Notes under the pieces: model-generated
The model's input: only the letters and a program-made list of their open reading frames with translations
The model's database searches: none
What the model was told of the DNA's origin: nothing
Made by a program: the position numbers and the translations under genes
Part shown: in pieces, positions 7,587-16,554 of the stretch
How positions within the stretch are numbered: the first letter of the stretch is position 1
How the letters are laid out: each line of letters starts with the position of its first letter
Source of the DNA: Xanthobacteraceae bacterium
GTDB taxonomy: Bacteria; Pseudomonadota; Alphaproteobacteria; Rhizobiales; Xanthobacteraceae
Reading direction: 5' to 3'
Assembly (NCBI GenBank): GCA_022844205.1
Contig: JALHMF010000003.1
Span: 248,001 to 312,000 of the forward strand
DNA: 64,000 nt

Positions 7587-8243
7587 TCACGCGATCCGCA
7601 GGATGGCGTTGGAGGCATCAGGCGTCGGCATGATCACCGTGAACGTGCCAGCAGCAACGGTCTGGGTGCCGCCGAAGCTATGCACGGACACCGCACGCGT
7701 GGCGGTCGGGCCGCGTCGCGTGGTGTTGTAGATCATGCAGCCGTCCGCGGAGAAGGAAGCCGAAGTCCAGGACGGATCAGCGAAGTCGACGAGGCCGGTG
7801 GTGCCGGAGACCGCAGGCGAGACATTGGTGAGCGCCATGCCGCCGGCGGTATAGCCGGTGCCCGAGACCTCGTCGGAGTTTCCGGTGATGTCCGTATAGT
7901 TCGAACTCGCCGCCCCGTAGTTTCCGGACATCGAAGCCTTGATCAGCGCCATCTTGAAAATATCGCCGGCGAAGGTGATGGTGCCTCCGGAGATGGCACC
8001 GGTGTGTGCCTTCGACAGCGTCACCTGCGTGCCGGAGTCGATCGAGGCGATCACGGCACCTGCAGCGATGTTGGTGCCGGAGACCGCCATGCCGACCGCG
8101 AGGCCGGTGACGTTGGCAAGGCTCGTAAGTGTGAAGGCTCCGTTAGAGCCGTCCGCCGTTTTGGTCAGCGTCGCATTGAAGCAATGCAGACCGGAGAGAA
8201 TGTCTCCTTTGAATGAACTGCACATCGCGGTCGTTACGGTCAT
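7587..8243 (-). CDS. Phage virion protein, tail-fibre region
   Basis: A 218-residue, Thr/Ser/Gly/Ala-rich protein. Residues about 45-95 (AVGMAVSGTNIAAGAVIASI) match a short repeat widely found in phage structural proteins, in which a value of the form 'GMxVxGxxIxxGTxI' recurs. The rest resembles minor tail proteins that list an assembled fibre (ALIKASMSGNYG, GCMIYNTTRRG). It lacks enzymatic motifs. A fibre or fibre-associated role is likely from context. Confidence 0.65.
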   Translation of the reverse strand: MTVTTAMCSSFKGDILSGLHCFNATLTKTADGSNGAFTLTSLANVTGLAVGMAVSGTNIAAGAVIASIDSGTQVTLSKAHTGAISGGTITFAGDIFKMALIKASMSGNYGAASSNYTDITGNSDEVSGTGYTAGGMALTNVSPAVSGTTGLVDFADPSWTSASFSADGCMIYNTTRRGPTATRAVSVHSFGGTQTVAAGTFTVIMPTPDASNAILRIA

Positions 8244-8270
8244 GGTTCTGCCCTTTCCTGTGCAGCGGGA

Positions 8271-8825
8271 TTAATTCGGCTTGCGCGCCGAGGGCTTCTT
8301 GCCCTCGGCATCACCGCCCAGAAATTCGTGACAGCGGCGCGGACCATGCGCCGCCCGAGCCGCCCGGTACTGTTTCGACATGGCGTCGGGGTTTTCGTCC
8401 GCGAACCAGGACCGCTCGATATCCATCACCGAAGCCAGGCGGACATCGAACAGGGTGCGGAGCGAAGCCTCGACCTGCGGCTGGGAAAAGTGCGCGGCGA
8501 AGGGCGTGCCGGCGGCGGCCGCCTGAACGGCAGCAATCGCTTCGGCAACCTCCGCCTCGAGCGGATTGCAGGCGGTCGCGAGTTTCGCGGTGCCCTCCTT
8601 GCCGAGATCGTCCCATTCGCGATCGCGCACCTTGGCGAAAATCTGGAACAGCTTCTCGCTGAGATCGACGACAAAGCGAGGCTTCGCCATGCGAGCGGCG
8701 ACCGCCGCATCGGTCGTGGACTGCAGGTCGATCTGGATCAGATCGCCGATCTGGTCGGCGACCAGCGCCGCCCATTTGTCCGGCGTGTGGGAATCGTCAT
8801 TGGTTACGAGAATGCCCTGTCGCAT
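8271..8825 (-). CDS. Phage protein, unknown, helical
   Basis: A 184-residue protein starting MRQGILVTNDDSHTPDKW. It is mostly helical and Ala-rich, with a basic C-terminus (GKKPSARKPN). No known domain is recognised. It lies between two tail-associated genes with modest gaps. It could be a fibre chaperone or assembly factor, but nothing in the sequence proves this. Confidence 0.6.
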   Translation of the reverse strand: MRQGILVTNDDSHTPDKWAALVADQIGDLIQIDLQSTTDAAVAARMAKPRFVVDLSEKLFQIFAKVRDREWDDLGKEGTAKLATACNPLEAEVAEAIAAVQAAAAGTPFAAHFSQPQVEASLRTLFDVRLASVMDIERSWFADENPDAMSKQYRAARAAHGPRRCHEFLGGDAEGKKPSARKPN

Positions 8826-8858
8826 TACGTTCTCCTCGGGGTTTAGCGTTGGAAGGTG

Positions 8859-9437
8859 TCAGCGCGTGCCGACTAATGTCAGCGCGAAGTTTGCGAGCGT
8901 CAGATCAGGCGACACCGGCGCCTGCACGGTCAGATAGTCACCCGGCACGAATTGCAGCGCGTCGCATTCGAAGGTGGGCCTCGCCTGCCCGGCAGCGAAG
9001 GTGACAGTGCCGACCTGCACGCCGTTCTTCTTGATCGAAAACACCGGCGAGCCGGTCGCGACCGTGAGCGCGATGCCGTTCGAATGCTCGAAGTCCGCCG
9101 GGTATTGCACGGTTTCGCGGAATTCGTGGATGAACAGAATTTCACCCGCGGTCGTATTGAAGGTGGCGGAGATACTGAGATAGTGCCGGTCGCCCTTGAC
9201 CCATAGCCACTTGTTTCCGGCGAAATCCTCGAGCACGTTCTCGTCGTCGTCCTCGACGGTAGCGTCGGTGTTATCTTTCTCGAACAGCTTGCGCCCGACG
9301 ACGACAAAACGGGAATCGGTCAGATCCAGAGCACGGAGCGTGTCCGCATCCGGGATCTGCTTGACCAGGCTGAAGCGCGCCCTCCCCTTGGAGACCGGGA
9401 CGCCGTCGACGTGTACGGGATCAGGATCTCCACTCAT
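8859..9437 (-). CDS. Phage tail-associated protein, beta-rich
   Basis: A 192-residue protein overlapping the upstream DUF2793 gene by four bases. The second half (SPVFSIKKNGVQVGTVTFAAG, FVPGDYLTVQAPVSPD) is typical of beta-sandwich receptor-binding or fibre-tip modules found after DUF2793 proteins in alphaproteobacterial phages. No catalytic residues are seen. Confidence 0.62.
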   Translation of the reverse strand: MSGDPDPVHVDGVPVSKGRARFSLVKQIPDADTLRALDLTDSRFVVVGRKLFEKDNTDATVEDDDENVLEDFAGNKWLWVKGDRHYLSISATFNTTAGEILFIHEFRETVQYPADFEHSNGIALTVATGSPVFSIKKNGVQVGTVTFAAGQARPTFECDALQFVPGDYLTVQAPVSPDLTLANFALTLVGTR

Positions 9438-10663
9438 GTCGGCGAGAACTCCTCGATCTGCAGCAACCGACGGGCAATAATGCCCGCGGCATCGGCGGAC
9501 CCGCTCCGCAAGATTCCTATTTTGTATTGATGCTCACTGTCGTCTGGCGCCGGAACCACAAACTCGACATCCACGGTGTTGCCGTTGGACACCAGACGCC
9601 ACTCGATCGCGCTTGACTCGTTGTCGCGCCAAAGAGCCACGATTGAAGATGTTATATTTGTGCGAGCGTGATATTTTATTCTCAGCTTCGCATCGGGCTG
9701 CTGTGCGGCAAATGCCAGACCGACCGGATCGTAATTGATTGCGTTCGAAGTAACGGGAGCGACCGTATCGCTGTATGAGTAGGCGGTTCCGGTATCCAGT
9801 CCCGCATCTGCGGCATTAGCGTCTGTTTTTACATACTTGTGCGTCAGGCTTGCGCCGTTGCGCGGCAGCCACGCAGAACCGCTGTACCGGAAGGCACCGT
9901 TCTGTGCCTGGTCATCAGCGGTCCAGCCCTCCGCCGGCGTGTAGATGCCCCATGAAGCACCTTCATCGACCGCGATCTTGCCGGTGTGGCCTGACCATGC
10001 ACCGGTCGGCGAGCCGCCGATAATGTAGGCGACACCCGAGCCGGTCAGCGTCGGTGGCGTATTTGTGGCGGCATTGACGACAACCCAATGGGTGCGCCCG
10101 CCTAGGATATGCGACGCCTTGACGGAACTGGCCGCCCGCGTCGATTCCGAAACCCACTCCCCGTCCGCGTCGAAAATATAAACGAGGTTCTCGTCCTCGA
10201 CGAGAAGCTGCCAGCCCTCGAGCGGCTCCACGAAGCGCCAGCCGCGCGCCGTATAGACCGCCACCTCATCGCCGTGGCCGGACCATGCACCGGTGGCCGC
10301 GGACGGCACCAGATAGCGATCGCCGATCGACGGCGAGCCAGGCGGCGAAGTTGTGTCCTTGTCCAGCACCGAGCGAAACAGATGCTGAATGTCGGCGACC
10401 TTGTAGCGATAACCATCATCGGTGACGATGCAAGTCAGATCATCATGCGCGGTTATTTCGTCGTCTTCATCTAGCCAGAAAATGACGCCGTGGCGCGCAA
10501 GGCCGATCGGCACCGCACCGGATTCGGTATCGAGCGCAACAAACGCCTCCGGGTCCTCGTCGTCGGCGATCGGATAGATGACGCGCGAAATGAGCGCGGC
10601 GCGAAGGCCCTGCCGATTGGTTCGGCCGGTCCACGGAAGCGGAAGGATGAAAACATTGTCCAT
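9434..10663 (-). CDS. DUF2793-type phage tail protein with duplicated domain
   Basis: A 409-residue protein. The motif PPGSPSIGDRYLVPSAATGAWSG is followed by EVAVYTARGWRFVEP. A second, related copy occurs further on (AYIIGGSPTGAWSGHTGKIA, WGIYTPAEGWTA). These are hallmarks of DUF2793, common in tail-fibre or baseplate regions of alphaproteobacterial phages. The C-terminal third is beta-rich. Likely a structural fibre component that links the tail tip gene product to the distal adhesins. Confidence 0.78.
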   Translation of the reverse strand: MDNVFILPLPWTGRTNRQGLRAALISRVIYPIADDEDPEAFVALDTESGAVPIGLARHGVIFWLDEDDEITAHDDLTCIVTDDGYRYKVADIQHLFRSVLDKDTTSPPGSPSIGDRYLVPSAATGAWSGHGDEVAVYTARGWRFVEPLEGWQLLVEDENLVYIFDADGEWVSESTRAASSVKASHILGGRTHWVVVNAATNTPPTLTGSGVAYIIGGSPTGAWSGHTGKIAVDEGASWGIYTPAEGWTADDQAQNGAFRYSGSAWLPRNGASLTHKYVKTDANAADAGLDTGTAYSYSDTVAPVTSNAINYDPVGLAFAAQQPDAKLRIKYHARTNITSSIVALWRDNESSAIEWRLVSNGNTVDVEFVVPAPDDSEHQYKIGILRSGSADAAGIIARRLLQIEEFSPT

Positions 10664-10674
10664 TCGTGCCCGCC

Positions 10675-12204
10675 CTAGCTGACTTCAAGTTCCGGCAGTT
10701 CGTATTCCTGCTCGTCCGTATCCGGCGCCCAGGAGGCGCGTGAAATCGATGCGTCATATTCCGCAAGCGAAAGTCGGACGGCAGAAAAGTCGTCGGCAAA
10801 GCCCCACTCGCCGACCTGGTAATCACCGTTGATCTGCGGATAGACCTCGGACCAGACGCGGACCGTCCGGCCGGCGCGCAACGCCATCGAGGAGCGCCCG
10901 AGCGCCCGGATGGCGATCGTGACCGTCAGCGACCGGCCCAGCCGCTCCTCGAGGAGAAACTGTTTCTGCAGCCGCTGCATCCGCTCATGAGTGAGCGTGA
11001 ACGGAAGGCGGATCGCCCGCTCGAGAACCCTTCCGTCCAGCGCCTGCAGGTCGGCGCGATCGAGCACCGGCCCCTCGGCCTCCTGATAGTTTCGCTCCTC
11101 CGCGAGGAACCGCCCGCGCACCCGGTTGACCAGATCGCGCGTCGGCTTGTTGTCGCGATATTCGAACCCGCCCTCGAGCACCGCATCGTCGATGGTGAAG
11201 ATCGGCTCCTGCGGCGGAGAACTCGTGACGTAGCTGATGCCGCCGGTTTCAGCCAACTGGCCGCGGTTCGCCGTCAGCATCGCCTCCATCACATCGCGCG
11301 GGCTGCTGTCGAGCGTGACCACACCGTCGATCGTATGCCGGCGCTGATGCAGCGCCACGCCCGCGGCTTCACTTTGATGTTTCAGATAGACAAGCACGTC
11401 GTCGAAATCCGCAGCCTCGGCGATGACGTCCCAATCCATCGTGTCAGCGTCGACGTTCACGCCGTAGGGCTGGCGAACCCAATCGGCCTGAATGAGCGCC
11501 GCGTTCTGCCTAAACTCCCAAGTCGTCTCGTCGTCGCGATCCTGCAGCGGACTGCGCGGATCGTAGACCGGCGCACCGCGCACCGTGACCAGCGGGTTCG
11601 GAATCGAGACCTGCCCCCAGAGCGACTCAAACTCCGCGCGGGCGGTCGAGGCATTGCCGGTGGTCGAATACTTGAATTTAAAGACAACCGTTGCAATTCC
11701 GCGCTGGCGGAAGCTCGAGTCCAGATTGGGGAAGTCCGCCGCGAGCAAGGGATCAATCGCCTGATCCGGATCTCCGTCGCGAAACGACGCCCAGATCTGG
11801 CCCGCATAACCCGCCGTCAGACAATTGCCGGCGGCATCGAAATTCAGAACCTTGTCGCCAAGGCGAACCGACACAAACTGCGAGACGCGCCGGCGCGAAA
11901 GCAGCAGGCCCAGATAGAGATATGGCGGCTTTGAATCATCCAGAAAGAAGATGGCCCCGCCAAGCTCCACCTCGCCATAGACGACCCGCTGCGGCGGAAT
12001 GGCCTGCCGGACAGAGCCGCGCGTGCCCGGATCATTGACCAGCGACCGGCCCGGCTTCGGCGCGGTCGCGCGCCCGAGCGCGTATTGGGTGCCGGTAATC
12101 ACCAGGGCAGCGGTAACGTTGTAGAAGAACGCATAGGCCGCAGCGACCGAGGCTGCCTCCACGGCAAATGTAGTCGCGAGCGTCCAGGCGATCGTCTCGA
12201 TCAT
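10675..12204 (-). CDS. Phage tail tip / central fibre protein
   Basis: ATG 12204 gives an ATGA overlap with the upstream gene; a longer frame from 12306 only overlaps that gene out of frame. The 509-residue product starts MIETIAWTLATTFAVEAASVA (short hydrophobic part), then PPQRVVYGEVELGGAI and a long domain with VNRVRGRFLAEERNYQEAEGP, as in GpJ-like/phage-tail_3 tip attachment proteins. It follows the DUF6950 protein as in lambda-like tail tips (order L-K-I-J). It probably closes the tail and contacts the cell envelope during DNA entry. Confidence 0.75.
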   Translation of the reverse strand: MIETIAWTLATTFAVEAASVAAAYAFFYNVTAALVITGTQYALGRATAPKPGRSLVNDPGTRGSVRQAIPPQRVVYGEVELGGAIFFLDDSKPPYLYLGLLLSRRRVSQFVSVRLGDKVLNFDAAGNCLTAGYAGQIWASFRDGDPDQAIDPLLAADFPNLDSSFRQRGIATVVFKFKYSTTGNASTARAEFESLWGQVSIPNPLVTVRGAPVYDPRSPLQDRDDETTWEFRQNAALIQADWVRQPYGVNVDADTMDWDVIAEAADFDDVLVYLKHQSEAAGVALHQRRHTIDGVVTLDSSPRDVMEAMLTANRGQLAETGGISYVTSSPPQEPIFTIDDAVLEGGFEYRDNKPTRDLVNRVRGRFLAEERNYQEAEGPVLDRADLQALDGRVLERAIRLPFTLTHERMQRLQKQFLLEERLGRSLTVTIAIRALGRSSMALRAGRTVRVWSEVYPQINGDYQVGEWGFADDFSAVRLSLAEYDASISRASWAPDTDEQEYELPELEVS

Positions 12205-12650
12205 AGGACGCTCCAGGCCATCACCACGCGCGGCGTCGGAAACGCGGTAAATCCGCAACTCAGGCGGCCAATCCAGTGCGAGCCATTGCGGATCACGCTG
12301 GCGCATCCGCGCGGCGTCCGGACGATGCCGAGATCGCCGGTGGCGGCGAGCGCGGGATCAATGAGACGCCAGCCCAACTCGCGCGCCGCCGCAGTCCAGG
12401 CGCCGACGATCCCCTTCCGGCCCATCAATGCGAGCGCCTCGGCCTCGGTTGTGTACCGCCCCCGAAAGCGATGGGCGGGATCTCGCCCGAGCACGGCGAG
12501 ATAGATATCGGAGAGCGACAGCGCACAGTCGTCGACGCCCCAGCGCATGGGCTGACCGGACCAGCGCATGGCAGCGCTCGCGATCGCCGCGCCCAATTCG
12601 AGGCGGACGAAGTTCGATGACGCCTGCTGGATCAATCCGTCAGCCGCCAT
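12201..12650 (-). CDS. DUF6950 / NlpC-P60-like tail assembly protein
   Basis: A 149-residue protein with MRWGVDDCALSLSDIYLAVLG followed by FRGRYTTEAEA, the signature of DUF6950 phage proteins. These replace the NlpC/P60-like gpK peptidase in many alphaproteobacterial phage tails. The Cys in WGVDDC matches the place of the nucleophile in NlpC/P60 enzymes. Activity itself is inferred, and may concern local peptidoglycan opening during infection. Confidence 0.72.
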   Translation of the reverse strand: MAADGLIQQASSNFVRLELGAAIASAAMRWSGQPMRWGVDDCALSLSDIYLAVLGRDPAHRFRGRYTTEAEALALMGRKGIVGAWTAAARELGWRLIDPALAATGDLGIVRTPRGCASVIRNGSHWIGRLSCGFTAFPTPRVVMAWSVL

Positions 12651-13192
12651 CTGACCTCCTTGTCGACCAGGTCCGGAATGAGCGACAGCCCGGTGTCGCC
12701 GGGATAGTCCTGCTGCTGCTGCTCATTCGACCAGACCAGATCGAGCGGACGCTCGATCGAGAAAAAACCGACATTGGCATTCAGCTTGATGGTTGCCTTG
12801 CCATCGGCGCCAACGTCCAACTCCTCGTAATCCAGCTTGGCGTTCACGATCGGAAACGGCACGCCCTGCATTTTTCCATCGCGACCGAAGGCGGCGATCC
12901 AAGCCTGGGCGGTACGGTTGCGGAGATTGGTGCCGAGATAGGCGAGCGCCTCGGGCGGCACGCCGCGCAACTCGAACGAAATCTGACGCACCGCAAGGGC
13001 GGCGGTCTGATTGAGACCCGAGATGCGCCCGAGCGAACCGATGCCCTGCCAAGTGTGGCCGTCATGCGAGAGCGGGCCGATACCTGACCAGACGCGGACG
13101 GCACCGTCCGGATGGTCGATGTAGACCATCAGCGCGACCGGCAGGCCGCGCTTCAGCGCCCGGCGAAACGCAAGGGCCAATTCCACGGTCAC
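12632..13192 (-). CDS. Minor tail protein (distal tail region)
   Basis: A 186-residue protein overlapping both neighbours. It includes VRVWSGIGPLSHDGHTWQGIG and RNRTAQAWIAAF, typical of distal-tail/minor-tail proteins in Hyphomicrobiales and Rhodobacterales siphoviruses. Its position between the tape-measure side and the DUF6950 protein corresponds to gpL/gpM in lambda. A structural role in the baseplate is inferred from context. Confidence 0.68.
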   Translation of the reverse strand: MTVELALAFRRALKRGLPVALMVYIDHPDGAVRVWSGIGPLSHDGHTWQGIGSLGRISGLNQTAALAVRQISFELRGVPPEALAYLGTNLRNRTAQAWIAAFGRDGKMQGVPFPIVNAKLDYEELDVGADGKATIKLNANVGFFSIERPLDLVWSNEQQQQDYPGDTGLSLIPDLVDKEVRWRLTD

Positions 13193-13920
13193 CGCGGCAA
13201 CTCCTCGATTGCGGTGAAGCCGAGACGTCCATGCCCATGGACGTCGCGCATCACCTTTCCATCATCGTCCTGCGAGAGACGAAACACGCTTGTGGGCGCC
13301 TGCAGCACGACCTGATCGCCTGCGGCAACGCCGGCCCGAAGCGGCGGCTGGATTTTGATGCGGGTCTTACCGTTCGCATCAGTGCCCGCCTCGCCCGCGA
13401 CCTCGTAGAGATGCGCGTGCGCCGCCGGGACTCCGTTCGGACGCACCTCGCCCAGATCGCCCATCCGAAGGCAGCGCGGAACCGAAGGCGGCAGGCCGCG
13501 CACCACGATGCTCTCGGCACCCCGCGCGGCGGCCTCGTCGATCGCAATGTAGGGCGGCAACCATCCCTCGACGAAGCCGGTGCCGTCTGCGAAGCGCGTC
13601 CCGTCCGAAAATTCTCCATCGGTCGGCACGACCTCGAGATCGCGCGCCGGCTGCAGGCGACCGAAGTCGGGCAAGCGCAGCAAGCCACCGATGCCCTTTT
13701 GCCTGGTGATGCGCGCGGAGAGTTCGCGCCAGCTAACCTTGTCGGCGTGCGTCTCCGGTGCCGGCGGAAATGTGTATTCGGCGACCCAGACCTGCACCTG
13801 CGGCCCGAGCACCGATCGGCTTCCGGTAAAAATGGAAGTCGAAACGAGATTGCCAGGCCGCAGATAAAAGCTGGAGTTTGTCGTGCGCCACATGGCGCGC
13901 GGCCAGGAATAAATCGTCAT
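13189..13920 (-). CDS. Minor tail / baseplate protein
   Basis: A 243-residue protein beginning MTIYSWPRAMWRTTNSSFYLRP, an opening commonly seen in phage distal-tail proteins located directly after the tape measure. It continues with beta-rich sequence, an unusual FADGTGFVEGW stretch, and ends in EELPR. It overlaps the next gene by four bases. Function as part of the baseplate hub is inferred from synteny. Confidence 0.68.
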   Translation of the reverse strand: MTIYSWPRAMWRTTNSSFYLRPGNLVSTSIFTGSRSVLGPQVQVWVAEYTFPPAPETHADKVSWRELSARITRQKGIGGLLRLPDFGRLQPARDLEVVPTDGEFSDGTRFADGTGFVEGWLPPYIAIDEAAARGAESIVVRGLPPSVPRCLRMGDLGEVRPNGVPAAHAHLYEVAGEAGTDANGKTRIKIQPPLRAGVAAGDQVVLQAPTSVFRLSQDDDGKVMRDVHGHGRLGFTAIEELPR

Positions 13921-13926
13921 GCCAAA

Positions 13927-15672
13927 TTAGCCCTGCAGCGCGCGGCTGTCGTTTCGCAGCAAACGCCGAATGTCGTTTATGGTGGTGCCGCGATTGCTTT
14001 CGGCGATCTGCATCATTTCATTGCGGAGCGCCGCGCGATCGGCGGCGGAGACATTCGAGAAATGATACTGCGGCGCATAGACCACCTGACCGGAGCCGCC
14101 CCCGCCAGGCGGCGTGACGTCGATGCGCTCGCCCGGCGTCACCCTCAAAGTGGCGAGTTTTGAATCGACGCCTCCGCCGCCGCCAACCATATAAGAGCCG
14201 CCGGTGGCGTTGGCGGGCGAGCCAGCAAACAACTTCGCCATCAAGCCAAAGCCGCCGCCGCTGTTGCTGGTACCGAACAGGCCCGCGAACGGACCGGTGC
14301 CGAGAAACAGCGCGTTCGCCGCGGCACTGGTCGCAGCCTTGCCGATATCGCGAAGCACATCGCTAAACTTGGTGCCCTTCTCGAACATCCGATCGAGCAC
14401 GCCGACAAACTGCTGCCCCCAGAACGCCGTAGCGTCGGAGATGGCACTGAGCCGCTCGCGCAGCATTTCGGTGCCGCGCACGCGCTCTTTGATTTTTTCG
14501 CCGATATCGCCGATGAGGCCCTTCTCGATCTCCAGATCGGAGAAGCCAGCCTTGCGGAGCGCCTGCACGGTCTGCTCGGCAATGACGAGTTCGCGCCGCT
14601 CGGCGCCGATCGCCATTAGCATGCCCCGCTCGCGGGTCAGGTCCTGCAAGGTGCGTTGCGCCTTGTCCTCCAGCGGATTGCCGACATTGGTGGCACGGCC
14701 GTTGATCTGCCCGAACAGAAAATCGTCGACGCCTTGGCGCGGACCGTTGATCGTGATGGCCGTCTTGGCGCCGCCCATATCAGCAAGGCGCTTCTGCAGC
14801 GCCTCCAACTCCTTCAGTTTTGCCTCGACGATCGGCTCGAACACTTTCGCCGGCTGCTTGTCGACAAGCGCGGAGATTTCCCGCTGCAGCCGATCGATCT
14901 CGGCGCGAATGGCCTGCGGATCGCCGATCGCGCTACGAACGCTCTGAACCGCGGAACCGATCCACTTGCTGATGCCGAGCGCCCCCTGCATCGCCCAGGT
15001 CTTGCCCTTCTCGACAAGATCGTCGAATTCGCGCTTGAGCGCCTGGCTGTCCTCGATCTGCTGCTTGGTGACACCTCCCGCCTCGCGCATCTTCTGCACA
15101 TAGAAGTCGAGCGACCGGTTGACGTTGGTCAGGGACGCGGCGACCGCGGGCGCGTTTTCCTTTCCGAACGTATCGGTAAGCACATTCAACTGCTGCTGCG
15201 GATCGCGAATGCGCGAGACAAGCTGGATATAGTCCGCAAATACCTCGCTCGTGCGGCGGAGATTGCCTGCAGAGTCCCGCACGGCAACATTGTTGCGGAT
15301 CAGAAAATCGTAGAGCGGGCCGGTGCGATTGGCGGCATCGCCCAGCGCATCGGCGAAACGGCGGGCGGCCTTTTCGCCATCTGCGAAATCGCCCCCGCCA
15401 TCCTTCATGGCGCGGTTAAGGCCCTGAATCTCGTCGGCGGTAAAGCCGGACATTTTCGCAACGCGCCCGAGTGCCGCGGCAGCACCGACCGAGTCCGCCA
15501 CGAACTTGCCGAGCGCGCCGGCGGTAAGACCGCCGATCAGGCCACCGGAGAAAATCGACAGGCCCTTCGTGAACGTATCGAGACCGCGCAAATCGTTCTT
15601 GGCGCTGGCGATGCCGGCGCTAAGACCGTTTCTTGCGGTCAGAACGATATCGTAGTCTTCACGCTGCGGCAT
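13927..15672 (-). CDS. Tail tape measure protein
   Basis: A 581-residue protein with hydrophobic segments near residues 37-60 (GLIGGLTAGALGKFVADSVG), long helical coiled-coil stretches and a Gly-rich C-terminal part. It follows the frameshifted tail chaperone by three bases, the standard position. At 581 residues it would specify a rather short tail, given the usual proportion of about 1.5 angstrom per residue. It has no obvious embedded peptidoglycan hydrolase domain. Confidence 0.9.
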   Translation of the reverse strand: MPQREDYDIVLTARNGLSAGIASAKNDLRGLDTFTKGLSIFSGGLIGGLTAGALGKFVADSVGAAAALGRVAKMSGFTADEIQGLNRAMKDGGGDFADGEKAARRFADALGDAANRTGPLYDFLIRNNVAVRDSAGNLRRTSEVFADYIQLVSRIRDPQQQLNVLTDTFGKENAPAVAASLTNVNRSLDFYVQKMREAGGVTKQQIEDSQALKREFDDLVEKGKTWAMQGALGISKWIGSAVQSVRSAIGDPQAIRAEIDRLQREISALVDKQPAKVFEPIVEAKLKELEALQKRLADMGGAKTAITINGPRQGVDDFLFGQINGRATNVGNPLEDKAQRTLQDLTRERGMLMAIGAERRELVIAEQTVQALRKAGFSDLEIEKGLIGDIGEKIKERVRGTEMLRERLSAISDATAFWGQQFVGVLDRMFEKGTKFSDVLRDIGKAATSAAANALFLGTGPFAGLFGTSNSGGGFGLMAKLFAGSPANATGGSYMVGGGGGVDSKLATLRVTPGERIDVTPPGGGGSGQVVYAPQYHFSNVSAADRAALRNEMMQIAESNRGTTINDIRRLLRNDSRALQG

Positions 15673-15675
15673 GGT

Positions 15676-16148
15676 TTATTTCTTTCGCAACAAGGCGAGA
15701 AACGCGATCCAGCCGTGGAACTCCGCCTCGGTCATGCTGCCGAGGCTGGAAACAGGCCGCTTCAATTCGTAAGCGACCGCAAACAAATTCCAGAGTGCCG
15801 GATCGCTCGCTAGTTTTTTTTCAGTTCCTCTGGCGATGGCGACGCGAGCATTGCCTGACCGACTCGCATCAACACGCGAGGGTCCGCACGATCGCGCAGC
15901 TTCAGCTTGTCCTCGAGGTCGAACATCTTCTCGCCGGCCTCTGTCATTGCCTTCAGAACAATGACATCGGCGTAGCGAATGACCTCCTGCCCGTCCGCCT
16001 CTCGCGCGATTTTTTGCGCTTCGGTGAGTGTGAGCGGCTGCCAGAATATCCGGAGCGGAACGCCCTTCTCGTCGGCCCATTCGGGCACATCGATATGTTG
16101 CGTTCCGATCTGGTCAAAATGCTTGGTGATGAGATCGATGGGACGCAT
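15676..16148 (-). CDS. Tail assembly chaperone, frameshifted long form (gpGT-like)
   Basis: The short form (15810-16148) can be extended by a -1 ribosomal shift into a frame that ends at 15676. The extension begins KLASDPALWNLFAVAYELKRP and ends WIAFLALLRKK; the 'ALWN' and 'MTEAEFHGWIAFL' parts resemble GpGT-type C-terminal domains. In lambda, G and GT hold the tape measure during tail assembly in a set ratio. A gene located between the tail tube and tape measure with an A AAA AAC heptamer at its stop is diagnostic. Confidence 0.85.
15810..16148 (-). CDS. Tail assembly chaperone, short form (gpG-like)
   Basis: Starts at ATG 16148 (MRPIDLITKHFDQIG), two bases after the tail tube gene. The 112-residue product ends ASPSPEELKKN with a TAG right after the slippery heptamer. 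It is predicted to bind the tape measure and recruit tail tube subunits, as gpG does. Length and position fit. The frame upstream to 16226 is an artefact of overlap. Confidence 0.85.
   Translation of the reverse strand: MRPIDLITKHFDQIGTQHIDVPEWADEKGVPLRIFWQPLTLTEAQKIAREADGQEVIRYADVIVLKAMTEAGEKMFDLEDKLKLRDRADPRVLMRVGQAMLASPSPEELKKN
15813..15819 (-). promoter_or_regulatory. Programmed -1 ribosomal frameshift site (A AAA AAC)
   Basis: Read on the minus strand, CTG is followed by eight A, then C and TAG. In the zero frame the codons are AAA AAA AAC TAG, so the canonical heptamer A AAA AAC lies at 15819-15813, immediately before the stop at 15812-15810. Slipping back one base joins the short chaperone to the -1 frame ending at 15676. 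Confidence 0.85.
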
Positions 16149-16149
16149 C

Positions 16150-16539
16150 TCAGACCGTCGCGTCCGAGACGGCACCGTTCGCCGTGAAATTGAAATTTCG
16201 CGTGACGACCGCGCCACGCTGCACATTGCTGACCACCTCTGTAATGATGGCGGCGAGCGTCAGGTATTTAGCGCCAGAGCCAGCGCCCTCGGGATAGAGA
16301 TTGAGCGTGACCTCGGCACCCTCGACCAGCGCCTCCTGCCCGTTGGTGTCGGTTTCATCCCAGGAGCACTCGATGCTGCCGGTGGCGCCCTTCACGCCAG
16401 GGAGAAACGACTTCCATGCGTCGCCCATTGCGGTGTCTTCCGCGAGGTCCACGTTTTTCGTGATCGAAAAACTCTGAACCTCGGCAACCGTGTTAGCGCC
16501 GACCTTAACGACGCCATTCTTTCCGTGATGCGTGCCCAT
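16150..16539 (-). CDS. Major tail tube protein
   Basis: A 129-residue protein starting MGTHHGKNGVVKVGANTVAEV, followed by SFSITKNVDLAEDTAMGD and GVKGATGSIECSWDETD, the recurring sequence pattern of TP901-1/lambda V-like tail tube proteins in alphaproteobacterial phages. It directly precedes the tail assembly chaperones. Polymerised hexameric rings of this protein form the tail tube. Confidence 0.88.
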   Translation of the reverse strand: MGTHHGKNGVVKVGANTVAEVQSFSITKNVDLAEDTAMGDAWKSFLPGVKGATGSIECSWDETDTNGQEALVEGAEVTLNLYPEGAGSGAKYLTLAAIITEVVSNVQRGAVVTRNFNFTANGAVSDATV

Positions 16540-16554
16540 GGATTTCTCCGTTGA

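Noticed and set aside
14656-15813. 385-codon plus-strand frame opposite the tape measure
   Set aside because: Long but due to codon bias on the other strand; no ribosome site or domain.
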